Positions 1 through 6,994 of a stretch of 61,002 nucleotides of DNA are shown here, in pieces. The stretch spans positions 1 through 61,002 of the forward strand of contig JAZQLI010000009.1 of NCBI GenBank assembly GCA_045542595.1, written 5' to 3'. The position numbers and the translations under genes are program-made. The notes under the pieces are model-generated. The model was not told the origin of the DNA. It did not search any database and saw only the letters and a list, made by a program, of their open reading frames with translations. The stretch comes from Scatosoma sp045542595 (lineage in GTDB: Bacteria; Bacillota; Clostridia; Christensenellales; Borkfalkiaceae). The stretch's first letter is position 1, and each line of letters starts with the position of its first letter.

Positions 1-29
1 CCCTGCGCGCCTTTCAAAGGCGCGCAGGG
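1..29 (-). terminator. Terminator hairpin of the T-box leader
   Basis: A perfect 11-bp inverted repeat (1-11 with 19-29) with a 7-nt loop. On the minus strand it is the intrinsic terminator stem of the T-box; its U-tract would lie beyond the left edge. Its 5' arm overlaps the antiterminator, so uncharged tRNA binding would prevent it forming. Confidence 0.8.
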
Positions 30-251
30 CGATTGTTTCGCTGTACCACCTGCATTCACGTAGTTATTACTACGCCTTATTTCCGCCGTAACGCCGCGTA
101 TACGGCCCTTCCTACACAAACGTTTCAAAAGGGCAGCTCCAAAGTGAAATGGTCGTTTTTCCGTTTTTGCTCGTCTTTCAGCCTACGGACGAAACTCTCT
201 TTAAAAAACGCAACGAAAAACGCCTGCTTTTTCATGGCTTTTATATATTAC
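1..251 (-). promoter_or_regulatory. T-box riboswitch leader, predicted Phe specifier (continues off left edge)
   Basis: Read on the minus strand this leader ends in two mutually exclusive structures. The antiterminator has helix A1 (24-28 with 49-53), the 7-nt bulge TGGTACA (42-48) and helix A2 (29-31 with 39-41); the bulge UGGU would pair with a tRNA 3' end ACCA. The terminator pairs 1-11 with 19-29 and uses the same bases as A1/A2. About 95 nt upstream, TTTGGAGCTG follows a putative specifier TTC at 146-148 (Phe), itself followed by A as is usual. The regulated gene, probably pheS or pheST, lies outside the window. The architecture is seen directly; the amino acid is inferred. Confidence 0.85.
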
Positions 252-257
252 CGTTTT

Positions 258-286
258 ATTATATCCTTTTTTTTAACGATTGTCAA
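258..286 (-). promoter_or_regulatory. Promoter of the T-box leader
   Basis: TTGACA (281-286) and TATAAT (258-263) are perfect consensus boxes separated by 17 bp on the minus strand. They start 7 nt beyond the mscL stop codon, so the T-box transcript is independent of mscL. Confidence 0.85.
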
Positions 287-292
287 ACGATT

Positions 293-940
293 TTATTTGT
301 TTTTAAGCAAATCGCGAATTTCTTCCAACAAACGAGTATTTACCGTTGCCTTTTCTTCGGCAAGCTTTGCTTCCGCAGCCGCCTTTTCCGCTGCAATACG
401 GTCTTCTTCCGCTTTTTTCGCTTTCGCTTCCGCTATGCGCGCATCCAGCACTGCCTTGGCTTCCGCTCTGCTTACTTTCAACTCTCTACGGATTTTTATA
501 AGTTCTTTCTTTTCGTTAGAGATAAGCCCTTCTTTCGCTTTTTCCGCCGCTTCGTTGATGCCGTTTATAATTTTCACAATGCTAAAAAGCACAAACGCAA
601 TCAACAGAAAATTGATAATTGCACTGATAAACGCACCCCAGTCGATATAAATAGACGACGCCAAATCGAGTTCTTGCGTTACAACTCCAGCCGCGTCGGT
701 TACGTTTTTATAGGACGGCGAAAGCATAGTAATTGCACCGCTTAAGCCTTCTTTCCCCAGCACGAGTGCAATAAGCCAGTTGATAATGGGTTTTAAAATG
801 TTGTTGGACAAGCCGTTTACGATAGCCGTAAACGCACCGCCAACGATAACGCCGACAGCCATATCCAATACGTTGCCGCGCGTGATAAATTTTTTAAATT
901 CGGTAAAAAATTGCTTAATTTTTCCTATCTTCTTTTCCAC
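293..940 (-). CDS. mscL: Large-conductance mechanosensitive channel MscL with long coiled-coil tail
   Basis: MscL forms the homopentameric membrane pore that opens under hypo-osmotic shock. Residues 1-125 carry the family pattern: an amphipathic N-terminus, TM1 around 23-45 (RGNVLDMAVGVIVGGAF) and TM2 around 98-122. The protein is 215 aa where the family is usually 120-150. The extra C-terminal 80 residues are Ala/Glu/Lys/Arg-rich and look like an extended coiled coil, which would lengthen the cytoplasmic helical bundle. The start is GTG at 940, chosen because AGGAG precedes it and it is the first residue of the family motif region. It appears to be monocistronic behind a perfect consensus promoter. 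Confidence 0.95.
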   Translation of the reverse strand: MEKKIGKIKQFFTEFKKFITRGNVLDMAVGVIVGGAFTAIVNGLSNNILKPIINWLIALVLGKEGLSGAITMLSPSYKNVTDAAGVVTQELDLASSIYIDWGAFISAIINFLLIAFVLFSIVKIINGINEAAEKAKEGLISNEKKELIKIRRELKVSRAEAKAVLDARIAEAKAKKAEEDRIAAEKAAAEAKLAEEKATVNTRLLEEIRDLLKNK

Positions 941-970
941 GATAAGTTTCTCCTTTGTAGTATTTATTTT

Positions 971-999
971 ATTATAGCGGTTTTTAGTGCGTTTGTCAA
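971..999 (-). promoter_or_regulatory. mscL promoter
   Basis: Perfect TTGACA (994-999) and TATAAT (971-976) with a 17 bp spacer on the minus strand, about 30 nt upstream of the GTG start. Confidence 0.85.
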
Positions 1000-1021
1000 C
1001 CCTCTTAAAACCAAAAAGGCA

Positions 1022-1046
1022 TAAAAAAAAGGAAGATCATTCTTCC
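1022..1046 (-). terminator. Terminator overlapping the end of the small-protein pair
   Basis: GGAAGA (1031-1036) pairs with TCTTCC (1041-1046) and on the minus strand is followed by eight Ts. The stop codon of the 1037-1276 gene lies in the 4-nt loop. Confidence 0.75.
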
Positions 1047-1276
1047 TTTTCGTTTTCTTTACCGTTTTTTTCGCCTACGCTTCTAAGTAGCGAATACGCA
1101 AAGCATAAATCCTCCCCCGTTTCTTGCATAAGACGTAAAATTTCTTTCTTCGTTTCTTGCCGCGTTGCCTTACAAAGCGCGTCTACGTACGCGTATAAAA
1201 GCATCTTCTCCACTGCGCAAGTATCCCGTAAGCTGTCCGCTTCGTTTAACGAGATTTCCCGTTTTTCTAATTTCAT
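1037..1276 (-). CDS. Hypothetical small helical protein
   Basis: This 79-aa charged protein has no signal peptide or membrane segment and is predicted to be all helical; I do not recognise a family. Its ATG shares one base with the stop of the upstream 79-aa gene (TAATG arrangement), so the two are translationally coupled and probably work together. The C-terminus is Glu/Lys-rich. The terminator that closes the unit overlaps its last codons. The short, coupled, strand-consistent arrangement supports a real gene, but no function can be given. Confidence 0.6.
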   Translation of the reverse strand: MKLEKREISLNEADSLRDTCAVEKMLLYAYVDALCKATRQETKKEILRLMQETGEDLCFAYSLLRSVGEKNGKENEKEE

Positions 1277-1515
1277 TATTCTTCTTCCCCCTTTTGTCCG
1301 CCTTCCTTTTGTGCTTTATTCGATTTTTCACCGAGCAACAGACAAATAGCCTGCTTACGCTGTTCGTGGCGAAGGGAAAGCGATTCTAAATCCTGTGCTA
1401 AAGCCGCGTCCATCAAAAGTCGCGAAAAAATTTTCGTCTTTTTCTCCGCCAAATCTTCCAAGCGTTTTAATTGCGCCAAACTGCCGCACTCCCGTTTGAT
1501 TGCTTCTTCTTGCAT
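1276..1515 (-). CDS. Hypothetical small helical protein, coupled to downstream gene
   Basis: This 79-aa, Leu/Glu/Lys-rich protein is likely a helical bundle or coiled coil; no family was recognised. Its ATG at 1515 has the strong Shine-Dalgarno GGAGG at 1524-1528. That site is inside the 3' arm of the nth terminator hairpin (1525-1557), so RNA folding could control both termination and initiation. It follows nth on the same strand, so expression may come from read-through of nth or from an unseen promoter. Confidence 0.6.
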   Translation of the reverse strand: MQEEAIKRECGSLAQLKRLEDLAEKKTKIFSRLLMDAALAQDLESLSLRHEQRKQAICLLLGEKSNKAQKEGGQKGEEE

Positions 1516-1557
1516 ACAAAAAACCTCCGTCTTTTCTAAGTATGAGAAAAAACGGAG
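1516..1557 (-). terminator. nth terminator whose 3' arm contains the next gene's RBS
   Basis: A 13-bp stem with one G-U pair (1525-1537 with 1545-1557) and a 7-nt loop, followed on the minus strand by six Ts. The last bases of the stem plus the next G form GGAGG, 8 nt before the ATG at 1515. Confidence 0.75.
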
Positions 1558-1569
1558 TGTTTTATACTA

Positions 1570-2202
1570 TTATTTACTTTTTTTACCGTAATCGCATATC
1601 CCTTTCAAAGGACAAATATCGCAGCTTGGCTTTCGCGAATGGCAAACTTTCCGTCCGTGCCAAATGAGCCAATGATGCGCTTTCGACCAGTCTTCTTTAG
1701 GAACGGATTTTTGCAGCCCTGCTTCCACTTCCAAAGGCGTTTTACCTTTGGCAAGCCCCGTACGGTTACTCACACGGAACACGTGCGTATCCACCGCTAT
1801 CGCGTCGCCGCCGAACGCCACCGAATACACTACGTTTGCCGTCTTTTTCCCAACACCTGCAAGCGACATCAACGTTTCCACTGTGTTTGGTACTTCACCG
1901 TCGAATTTTTGTAAAATGTCGTTAGACGCCGATAAAATATGCTCCGCTTTCATTCGGTAAAAGCCGCAAGAGAAGATGTAATTTTCCAACTCCTTTTGCG
2001 AAAGCGTTACCATTTGTTGGGGTGTATTATACTCTTTAAATAAAATTTCCGTAACCTTATTTACACGCTCGTCCGTGCATTGCGCCGATAAAATAACGGC
2101 AACGAGCAGCTCGTACGGCGTACGGTATTTAAGTGCCGGTTTCGCGTCGGGATAGGTACTTTCTAAAATGGCAAGAGCCTGTTGTTTTTCTATCTTTTTC
2201 AT
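1570..2202 (-). CDS. nth: Endonuclease III (DNA glycosylase/AP lyase)
   Basis: Nth removes oxidised pyrimidines and cleaves the abasic site by beta-elimination. The helix-hairpin-helix LAGVGKKTA carries catalytic Lys120, and VDTHVFRV carries Asp138. The 4Fe-4S cluster ligands are Cys187, 194, 197 and 203. These positions equal the E. coli numbering when ATG 2202 is used, which supports that start over an upstream in-frame ATG at 2226. No Shine-Dalgarno precedes 2202, and a promoter with TATACT at 2209-2214 places the transcript start at or next to the ATG, so the mRNA is probably leaderless. Length is 210 aa, normal for the family. Confidence 0.95.
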   Translation of the reverse strand: MKKIEKQQALAILESTYPDAKPALKYRTPYELLVAVILSAQCTDERVNKVTEILFKEYNTPQQMVTLSQKELENYIFSCGFYRMKAEHILSASNDILQKFDGEVPNTVETLMSLAGVGKKTANVVYSVAFGGDAIAVDTHVFRVSNRTGLAKGKTPLEVEAGLQKSVPKEDWSKAHHWLIWHGRKVCHSRKPSCDICPLKGICDYGKKSK

Positions 2203-2208
2203 ATGCAA

Positions 2209-2237
2209 AGTATACCATATCCCCACGCGTTTTGCAA
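2209..2237 (-). promoter_or_regulatory. nth promoter (leaderless geometry)
   Basis: TTGCAA (2232-2237), a 17-bp spacer and TATACT (2209-2214) on the minus strand. Only six bases separate the -10 box from the nth ATG, leaving no room for a Shine-Dalgarno. Confidence 0.7.
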
Positions 2238-2249
2238 GCGGTTTTTAAG

Positions 2250-2281
2250 AAAAAACGGAGTCTGTCAAAAACAAACTCCGT
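2250..2281 (-). terminator. Terminator downstream of the DUF3343 gene
   Basis: ACGGAGT (2255-2261) pairs with ACTCCGT (2275-2281) and is followed by a T-run on the minus strand. Confidence 0.75.
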
Positions 2282-2289
2282 AAAAAAAA

Positions 2290-2547
2290 TTACCGCCACG
2301 GAAAAACCACCGTTCTACCGTTGACGAAATCCGTTTTATAAAACCCCTTAAACGAAGCGTAACGCCCCGTTTTTAGTATCGCTTGCGCCCGCACGAAATA
2401 TCTTGCGTCAAACCGAACGCAAAGTCCGCAACCGATTTTCGCTTCTTTGGGCGTAGATACGGTAACGGCAGGCACACCGTACGCATTCAGCCGCTCGGCG
2501 TACTCTAAGCTGTGCGCACGCGAGCGGAATACCGCTAACATCATCAT
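2290..2547 (-). CDS. DUF3343 family protein (putative Se/S carrier-like)
   Basis: This 85-aa soluble protein has the layout of DUF3343 proteins: an N-terminal beta strand (MMMLAVFRSRAHSLEYAE), a central segment with a paired-cysteine IGCGLCVRFD motif, and a short C-terminal tail. Members are often annotated as putative sulfur or selenium carriers and neighbour NifS-type enzymes. Here it is divergent from such an enzyme 69 bp away. Three consecutive Met codons make the exact start uncertain; AGGAG lies about 10 nt before the first. A weak promoter (TTGCCT, 18 bp, TATAGT) may overlap the shared intergenic region. A role in sulfur transfer is inference. Confidence 0.8.
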   Translation of the reverse strand: MMMLAVFRSRAHSLEYAERLNAYGVPAVTVSTPKEAKIGCGLCVRFDARYFVRAQAILKTGRYASFKGFYKTDFVNGRTVVFPWR

Positions 2548-2615
2548 AAGTCATATACTCCTGTTTTTCGGAATACTATATTTTATGAATTAACTAAAAG
2601 GCAAGGTGCATTTTT

Positions 2616-3743
2616 ATGATTTATTTTGACAATGCCGCTACGGGCGGCAGAAAACCCGACGCCGTATTATCCGCCGTTGCCGCCGCCGTTAAGGTATGCG
2701 CCAACCCCGGCCGCGGTGGGCACAAGCTTGCGCTTTCCTGCGCAAAAATAGTACAGGATTGCCGCATTGCGTTAAACGACTATTTCGACGGCTACGGTTT
2801 CGACCGCGTTGTGTTCACGAAAAACTGTACGGAAGCGTTGAACGTCGCATTGCTTGGAACACTCCGTAAAGGCGACCACGTTATCGCAAGCTGTATGGAA
2901 CACAATTCCGTACTTCGTCCCTTAGAATATTTACGCCAAAAAGGAATGATAACCTACGACGTATGTCCGTTAGACGTCGACGGCAAGCACGGGAATATTA
3001 CGCCCGAAAACGTGCAAGCACTTTTAAAACCGAATACCCGTTTGGTTGCCGTAACTTCCGCTTCCAACGTAAACGGTGCTATGCCGCCCGTACAAAAAAT
3101 TAAAGAAGCGTTGCCCAGCGACGTGCTTTTGCTTTGCGACGGCGCACAAGGCGGCGGACACTTCCCCATCTCTATGCAAAAACTCGGCGTGGATTTTTTG
3201 ACTTTAGCAGGCCATAAGGGCTTACACGGCATACAAGGCAGCGGCGCGTTACTCTTTTCCGAGCGCGTAAACCCCACTCCCGTTTTATACGGTGGTACGG
3301 GGTCTATGAGTCTTTCCTTAGATATGCCCGATTTTTATCCCGACGCATTAGAAGCCGGAACGCTTGCTTTCCCTGCTATCGTTTCTCTTTTGGAAGGCGT
3401 GCGCTTTTTACAATTCCACGCTGCAGAATCGGCGCAACGCCTAACCGCACTTTGCGCATATTTTTTAAAGGAGTTATCCACGTTGCCAGCCTTTGAAACC
3501 TTTTCGTTGCCAAACCCTTGCGGCATTGTTGCGTTTAGGCATAGAAACGTGCAATCGGAATATCTCGCCGATACGCTCTCCACCAAATACGGCATAGCGC
3601 TTCGCGGCGGTTTGCACTGCGCGCCGTTGATGCACGAAGCGCTTGGAAGTTTGGACGGGGGACTGCTACGCGTTTCCTTTTCGCATTTTTCTAATGAAAG
3701 CGAAATAGACGTACTATTAAATGCGTTAAGGAATTTGCTTTAA
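2616..3743 (+). CDS. Aminotransferase class V / cysteine desulfurase family protein
   Basis: A 375-aa fold-type I PLP enzyme of the NifS/SufS superfamily, expected to take sulfur (or selenium) from cysteine. MIYFDNAATG opens the protein as in SufS/IscS relatives; the PLP lysine is Lys201 in AGHKG; EHNS around 96 and CDGAQ around 175 line the cofactor pocket. Cys335 in RGGLHCAP occupies the position of the active-site cysteine of group II desulfurases. The RBS AAGGTG precedes ATG 2616. The gene is divergent from DUF3343, a partner seen elsewhere. Its 3' end overlaps the converging small gene by 18 bp. The precise substrate cannot be told from sequence. Confidence 0.9.
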   Translation: MIYFDNAATGGRKPDAVLSAVAAAVKVCANPGRGGHKLALSCAKIVQDCRIALNDYFDGYGFDRVVFTKNCTEALNVALLGTLRKGDHVIASCMEHNSVLRPLEYLRQKGMITYDVCPLDVDGKHGNITPENVQALLKPNTRLVAVTSASNVNGAMPPVQKIKEALPSDVLLLCDGAQGGGHFPISMQKLGVDFLTLAGHKGLHGIQGSGALLFSERVNPTPVLYGGTGSMSLSLDMPDFYPDALEAGTLAFPAIVSLLEGVRFLQFHAAESAQRLTALCAYFLKELSTLPAFETFSLPNPCGIVAFRHRNVQSEYLADTLSTKYGIALRGGLHCAPLMHEALGSLDGGLLRVSFSHFSNESEIDVLLNALRNLL

Positions 3744-4016
3744 CTTTTCAACGATTGCCCGTAATTTTTTCTTTTGCGCGCTATCGAGCATCGGGGCAAA
3801 CGCCTGATAAAAGCCGTCTATCTCTTCGTTAGAAAGCGTGCCTGCACGTTTGCTTTTTTCCGCTTCGGATAAAATGCCGCGTAACATATCCGCGTTGCTT
3901 TTTCCATTGTACGAAGAAGCTATTTTCGTTGCAAGCTGTTCGGCGTTGAGTGCGTCCGATTTCGCATTTCCTTGCTGTTCTTTTTCTTCGCCCGTATAGT
4001 TTTTAAAACTTTTCAT
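3726..4016 (-). CDS. Hypothetical 96-aa protein
   Basis: A hydrophilic, Lys/Glu/Ser-rich protein whose C-terminal half is predicted helical (DGFYQAFAPMLDSAQKKK). No signal peptide, membrane segment or known motif is seen. The RBS GGAGG lies close before ATG 4016. It converges on the class V enzyme with an 18-bp 3' overlap and diverges from the 105-aa gene at 4119. Because the two small genes share a 100-bp intergenic region and each shows a helical segment with a low-complexity polar part, they may form a functional pair; this is only inference. Confidence 0.65.
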   Translation of the reverse strand: MKSFKNYTGEEKEQQGNAKSDALNAEQLATKIASSYNGKSNADMLRGILSEAEKSKRAGTLSNEEIDGFYQAFAPMLDSAQKKKLRAIVEKLKQIP

Positions 4017-4118
4017 ACCGCCTCCGAAATGATTTTTGTTTGGTTGTTTATATTGTATTCCGCATAAACGTTTTCGGTTACTCTCATTTTTTTTGGCAAT
4101 CGCCGCATATAGTATAGT

Positions 4119-4436
4119 ATGGAAATTTTAATACTCGTTCTTTTATATTATCTCTCACAAAACCCCGATTTTCACGAGAGTGTTAAACCGCTAATGGGGC
4201 AACTGAAAAATTCCGAGCAAATGCTATCCTTTTTAAACGACTTATCTAAATTTTCGCAAACGTTTAGTACCTTTCAAAAAAAGCAAGACGAAAAACCCTG
4301 CGACGAAAAACCGCCGCAAAAAGATAGCTGCCGACAGGACGATTTAGACAATAAAAAAACGCCGACGTCGCCCACGAGTGGCATTGCCGACGAGTTTATT
4401 CAACAAATTTTAGATAACTATCTCACAAAAAAATAA
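4119..4436 (+). CDS. Hypothetical 105-aa protein with N-terminal hydrophobic helix
   Basis: The first ten residues (MEILILVLLYY) are hydrophobic and followed by a helical stretch to about residue 50. The next 30 residues are a polar Lys/Asp/Pro/Ser linker and the last 20 are again helical. The layout suggests a weakly membrane-associated protein, but no family was recognised. No Shine-Dalgarno is visible before the ATG. Two overlapping TATAGT hexamers (4108-4118) end immediately before it, so transcription may start at the ATG as for nth. A GC-rich hairpin follows the stop. Confidence 0.6.
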   Translation: MEILILVLLYYLSQNPDFHESVKPLMGQLKNSEQMLSFLNDLSKFSQTFSTFQKKQDEKPCDEKPPQKDSCRQDDLDNKKTPTSPTSGIADEFIQQILDNYLTKK

Positions 4437-4447
4437 CGTATACGTAA

Positions 4448-4480
4448 ACGCGGCGCTTTCTTGCGCCGCGTGCTTTTTAT
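4448..4480 (+). terminator. Terminator hairpin
   Basis: ACGCGGCGC (4448-4456) pairs with GCGCCGCGT (4463-4471), followed by GCTTTTTAT on the plus strand. The short T-run makes it moderate on plus; the stem may also act on the minus strand for the aro operon, whose last gene ends at 4487. Confidence 0.6.
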
Positions 4481-4486
4481 ATAATT

Positions 4487-5185
4487 TTATATAATAGAAA
4501 AACCACCGTTCACAGGCAAATCAACACCCGTGATATATCCGTTTTCATCTAAAGCGAAAACGGCGTTCGCCACCTCTTCCGCCGCGCCCATTCTACCAAA
4601 CGGAATTTCTTCGCAAAGCGCGTTTTTTTCTTCCTTGGAAAACCGAGCGTTCATCGCCGTATCAATAATGCCGGGAGAAACTGCGTTTACCCGTATACCC
4701 GAATATCCAAGCTCTTTGGCAAGTGCTTTGGTAAAACCCAAAAGCGCCGCTTTGGACGCAGAATACACGCTTTCGCAACTGCCGCCTACTTCCCCCCAAA
4801 CGGAAGAAATATTAACGATATGTCCGCGTTTTTGTGCTATCATTTTTTTCGCGGCTTCTCTACTGCATAAAAACGCACTGCCCGTATTGACGGCAAACAC
4901 TCTTTGAAATTCTTCATACGAAACGTCTTGAATTTGTTTAAAAAAGCAAACGCCTGCATTGTTGACAAGCACGTCGATATCGCCCACCTTTTCAAACAAT
5001 TCTACTACGTCTTTTTCGTTACTCGCGTCCGATTTATATACTTCCAAACCCAACGCTTTCGCCTGCGCCGCGCTTTGTTCGTCTTGAGAATACGTTACGC
5101 ATACCCTTGCGCCGTTTTCTTTAAATTTTTTCGCAATGGCGAGCCCGATACCGCGCACGCCGCCCGTGATTAAAACCGTTTTCAT
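4487..5185 (-). CDS. SDR-family oxidoreductase (FabG-like)
   Basis: A 232-aa classical short-chain dehydrogenase/reductase. It has the nucleotide-binding motif TGGVRGIG at 7-14, NNAG at 75-78 and the catalytic set Ser127/128 (NISS), Tyr141 and Lys145 (YSASK). It most resembles 3-oxoacyl-ACP reductases, but no fatty-acid gene is near. Its ATG overlaps the aroK stop by 4 bp, so it is the last gene of the long mcs-clp-aro operon. Co-expression with shikimate genes suggests use of a metabolic keto substrate, yet substrate and cofactor preference cannot be read here, so no symbol is given. Confidence 0.9.
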   Translation of the reverse strand: MKTVLITGGVRGIGLAIAKKFKENGARVCVTYSQDEQSAAQAKALGLEVYKSDASNEKDVVELFEKVGDIDVLVNNAGVCFFKQIQDVSYEEFQRVFAVNTGSAFLCSREAAKKMIAQKRGHIVNISSVWGEVGGSCESVYSASKAALLGFTKALAKELGYSGIRVNAVSPGIIDTAMNARFSKEEKNALCEEIPFGRMGAAEEVANAVFALDENGYITGVDLPVNGGFSII

Positions 5186-5706
5186 GGCATACCTGCCCCG
5201 TCCTTTTGTAACGTTTCCACTATTTCTTGCGCGATGGCTTCAGGCGTTTTTCCGTCCACGTCTACGATATAATCTGCCACGTGCTCGTAGATAGGCGCGC
5301 GCTCTTTCATAAGCCGTGCCAACCTATCGCGAATACTCTCCGTCGACGTTTGTAATAACGGGCGCGTACCGTCTACGCGCAAACGTTTGGCAAGCGTTTC
5401 CAACGACGCGCGCAAAAACACGATTTTACCGTTTTTTTGCAACAGTTCGTTGTTTTCGCTTTTCAACACCAAACCGCCGCCTGTAGAGATAACCAGGTTG
5501 TCCTTGCAAGCAAGTTCGCGTACGATTTCCGTTTCCAGCTTACGAAAATGCGCTTCGCCGTAATATTCGAAAATGTCCGATATCTTTCCGTACTTATCGA
5601 CGATAACGCCGTCGGTATCGTACCACCTACGCCCCGTGCGCTCTGCAATTTTAATGCCGATGGTGGTTTTTCCCGCACCCATCATACCGCATAAAATAAC
5701 GTTCAT
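5182..5706 (-). CDS. aroK: Shikimate kinase
   Basis: Phosphorylates shikimate at the 3-hydroxyl with ATP, the fifth shikimate-pathway step. The 174-aa protein opens with the P-loop GMMGAGKTT (7-15), has the substrate-binding YDTDG segment near 29-33, the FRKLE arginine and a GTRPLL lid motif, all typical of AroK/AroL. Length is normal. It lies 15 bp after aroQ and overlaps the downstream SDR gene by 4 bp, so it is translated as part of the aro cluster. Confidence 0.95.
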   Translation of the reverse strand: MNVILCGMMGAGKTTIGIKIAERTGRRWYDTDGVIVDKYGKISDIFEYYGEAHFRKLETEIVRELACKDNLVISTGGGLVLKSENNELLQKNGKIVFLRASLETLAKRLRVDGTRPLLQTSTESIRDRLARLMKERAPIYEHVADYIVDVDGKTPEAIAQEIVETLQKDGAGMP

Positions 5707-5721
5707 AATTCTCTTTGTCCT

Positions 5722-6153
5722 TTAAAGGGATTTTAATCCTTCCATAGCCGCGATATAACTACCCCAGCCGAAACCGCACACCACGCCTTTGCATACTTGC
5801 GAAAGTACGCTGGTATGACGGAATTCTTCCCTCGCGTGCACGTTGGACATATGCACTTCCGCTACGGGAATATCTATCGCCGCAATCGCGTCGCGGAGCG
5901 CCCAACTGTAATGGGTAAACGCACCGGCGTTGAAGATAATTCCGTCAAAACGCTTTTGCAAAAACGCTTCGTGTAATTTGTTGACAAGCTCCCCTTCGAT
6001 ATTGCTTTGATAAAATTCTACCGTGTCGCCGTTCTCTTTGCAATACGCGGCAATTTTTGCATTGATTTCTTCTAACGTTTGCGCGCCGTATACACTCTTT
6101 TCACGCAAGCCCGTCAAGTTGAGATTGACTCCGTTCATTACCAAAAATTTCAT
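5722..6153 (-). CDS. aroQ: 3-dehydroquinate dehydratase, type II
   Basis: Dehydrates 3-dehydroquinate to 3-dehydroshikimate; type II enzymes form dodecamers. MNGVNLNLTG and Tyr22 (SVYGAQTL) form the lid and catalytic region, followed by FNAGAFTHYSWALRD and the HMSNVHAREEFRHTS block with the catalytic histidine. The start at 6153 is preferred to an in-frame ATG at 6195 because AGGAG lies 8 nt upstream and the family begins there; the longer form would run into aroE. Length is 143 aa, normal for AroQ. Confidence 0.95.
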   Translation of the reverse strand: MKFLVMNGVNLNLTGLREKSVYGAQTLEEINAKIAAYCKENGDTVEFYQSNIEGELVNKLHEAFLQKRFDGIIFNAGAFTHYSWALRDAIAAIDIPVAEVHMSNVHAREEFRHTSVLSQVCKGVVCGFGWGSYIAAMEGLKSL

Positions 6154-6172
6154 AACTCTAACTCCTGATACT

Positions 6173-6976
6173 TTATTGTAAAAGATATTTTTCATATAAC
6201 GCTTTGGCTTCTGCCGCGTCCGCTTTTTTATTCAAAAAGATACAGTCGGCGTGATACGCTTGATAAAAGAGCATTGACGCGCCGTTCAACGTTTGCAGTC
6301 CCTGCGTCTTTGCCAAACGCAAGAATTCCGATTCGGCAGGCGTATAAATTAAGTCAACGGCAATCTTCGCGCCGTCAAAAGCCTTTACCCCAACAGGCGA
6401 GCGGCCTTCGCTATCGTGCATTCCTACACCCGTGGTATTGATAATGATATCATATCCCCCTGCTTCGGGGTTTTGTATCGGCGTTACGCCCAGCTGTGCG
6501 CAAGTTTCTTCTAACTCTTCACGGTTTCTTCGATACATATACACGTTTGCGCCTGCGTTTTTCAACGCCACTGCCGAACTCCTACCCGAACCGCCTGCGC
6601 CTAAAATAAGCACTTTTTTATCTTTCACCGCAATATCGGCGTTTTGGAGCATTTGCAAAAAGCCCACGCCGTCGGTGTTGTAACCTTTTTTCGTTGCGCA
6701 AACCACTGTATTTACCGCGCCGCAAGTAAGCGCGTCGCCCACCACTTCGTCCAAATATCCAAACACGTCGCGTTTATACGGAATGGTAACGTTGAACCCG
6801 TCGAAATCGCCAAGCAGCGTACGCATTACACCGTCGAACTCGTCAGGAGCAACGGAAAAACTTTGGTACACGCAATCTATTCCCCATTCGGATAAAATAA
6901 ACGTATGCATTTTTGCGCTGAGTGATTTGGAAACGTCCTTTCCCACAAGCCCTAGCCGTACTTTTTTTACATTCAT
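6173..6976 (-). CDS. aroE: Shikimate dehydrogenase (NADP)
   Basis: Reduces 3-dehydroshikimate to shikimate. The 267-aa protein has the substrate motif SKSLSAKMH (16-24), catalytic Lys68 in FNVTIPYK, catalytic Asp102 in GYNTDGVGF, and the Rossmann motif GAGGSGRSS. The residue numbers are almost those of E. coli AroE (Lys65, Asp102). It sits 18 bp after aroA and 19 bp before the chosen aroQ start, so it is internal to the operon. Confidence 0.95.
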   Translation of the reverse strand: MNVKKVRLGLVGKDVSKSLSAKMHTFILSEWGIDCVYQSFSVAPDEFDGVMRTLLGDFDGFNVTIPYKRDVFGYLDEVVGDALTCGAVNTVVCATKKGYNTDGVGFLQMLQNADIAVKDKKVLILGAGGSGRSSAVALKNAGANVYMYRRNREELEETCAQLGVTPIQNPEAGGYDIIINTTGVGMHDSEGRSPVGVKAFDGAKIAVDLIYTPAESEFLRLAKTQGLQTLNGASMLFYQAYHADCIFLNKKADAAEAKALYEKYLLQ

Positions 6977-6994
6977 TGCATACCTGCCCCTATC

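Noticed and set aside
33..745. Plus-strand open frames opposite mscL and the T-box
   Set aside because: They are antisense to a clear mscL and a T-box leader, lack an RBS, and have the Phe/Ser-rich composition of shadow frames.
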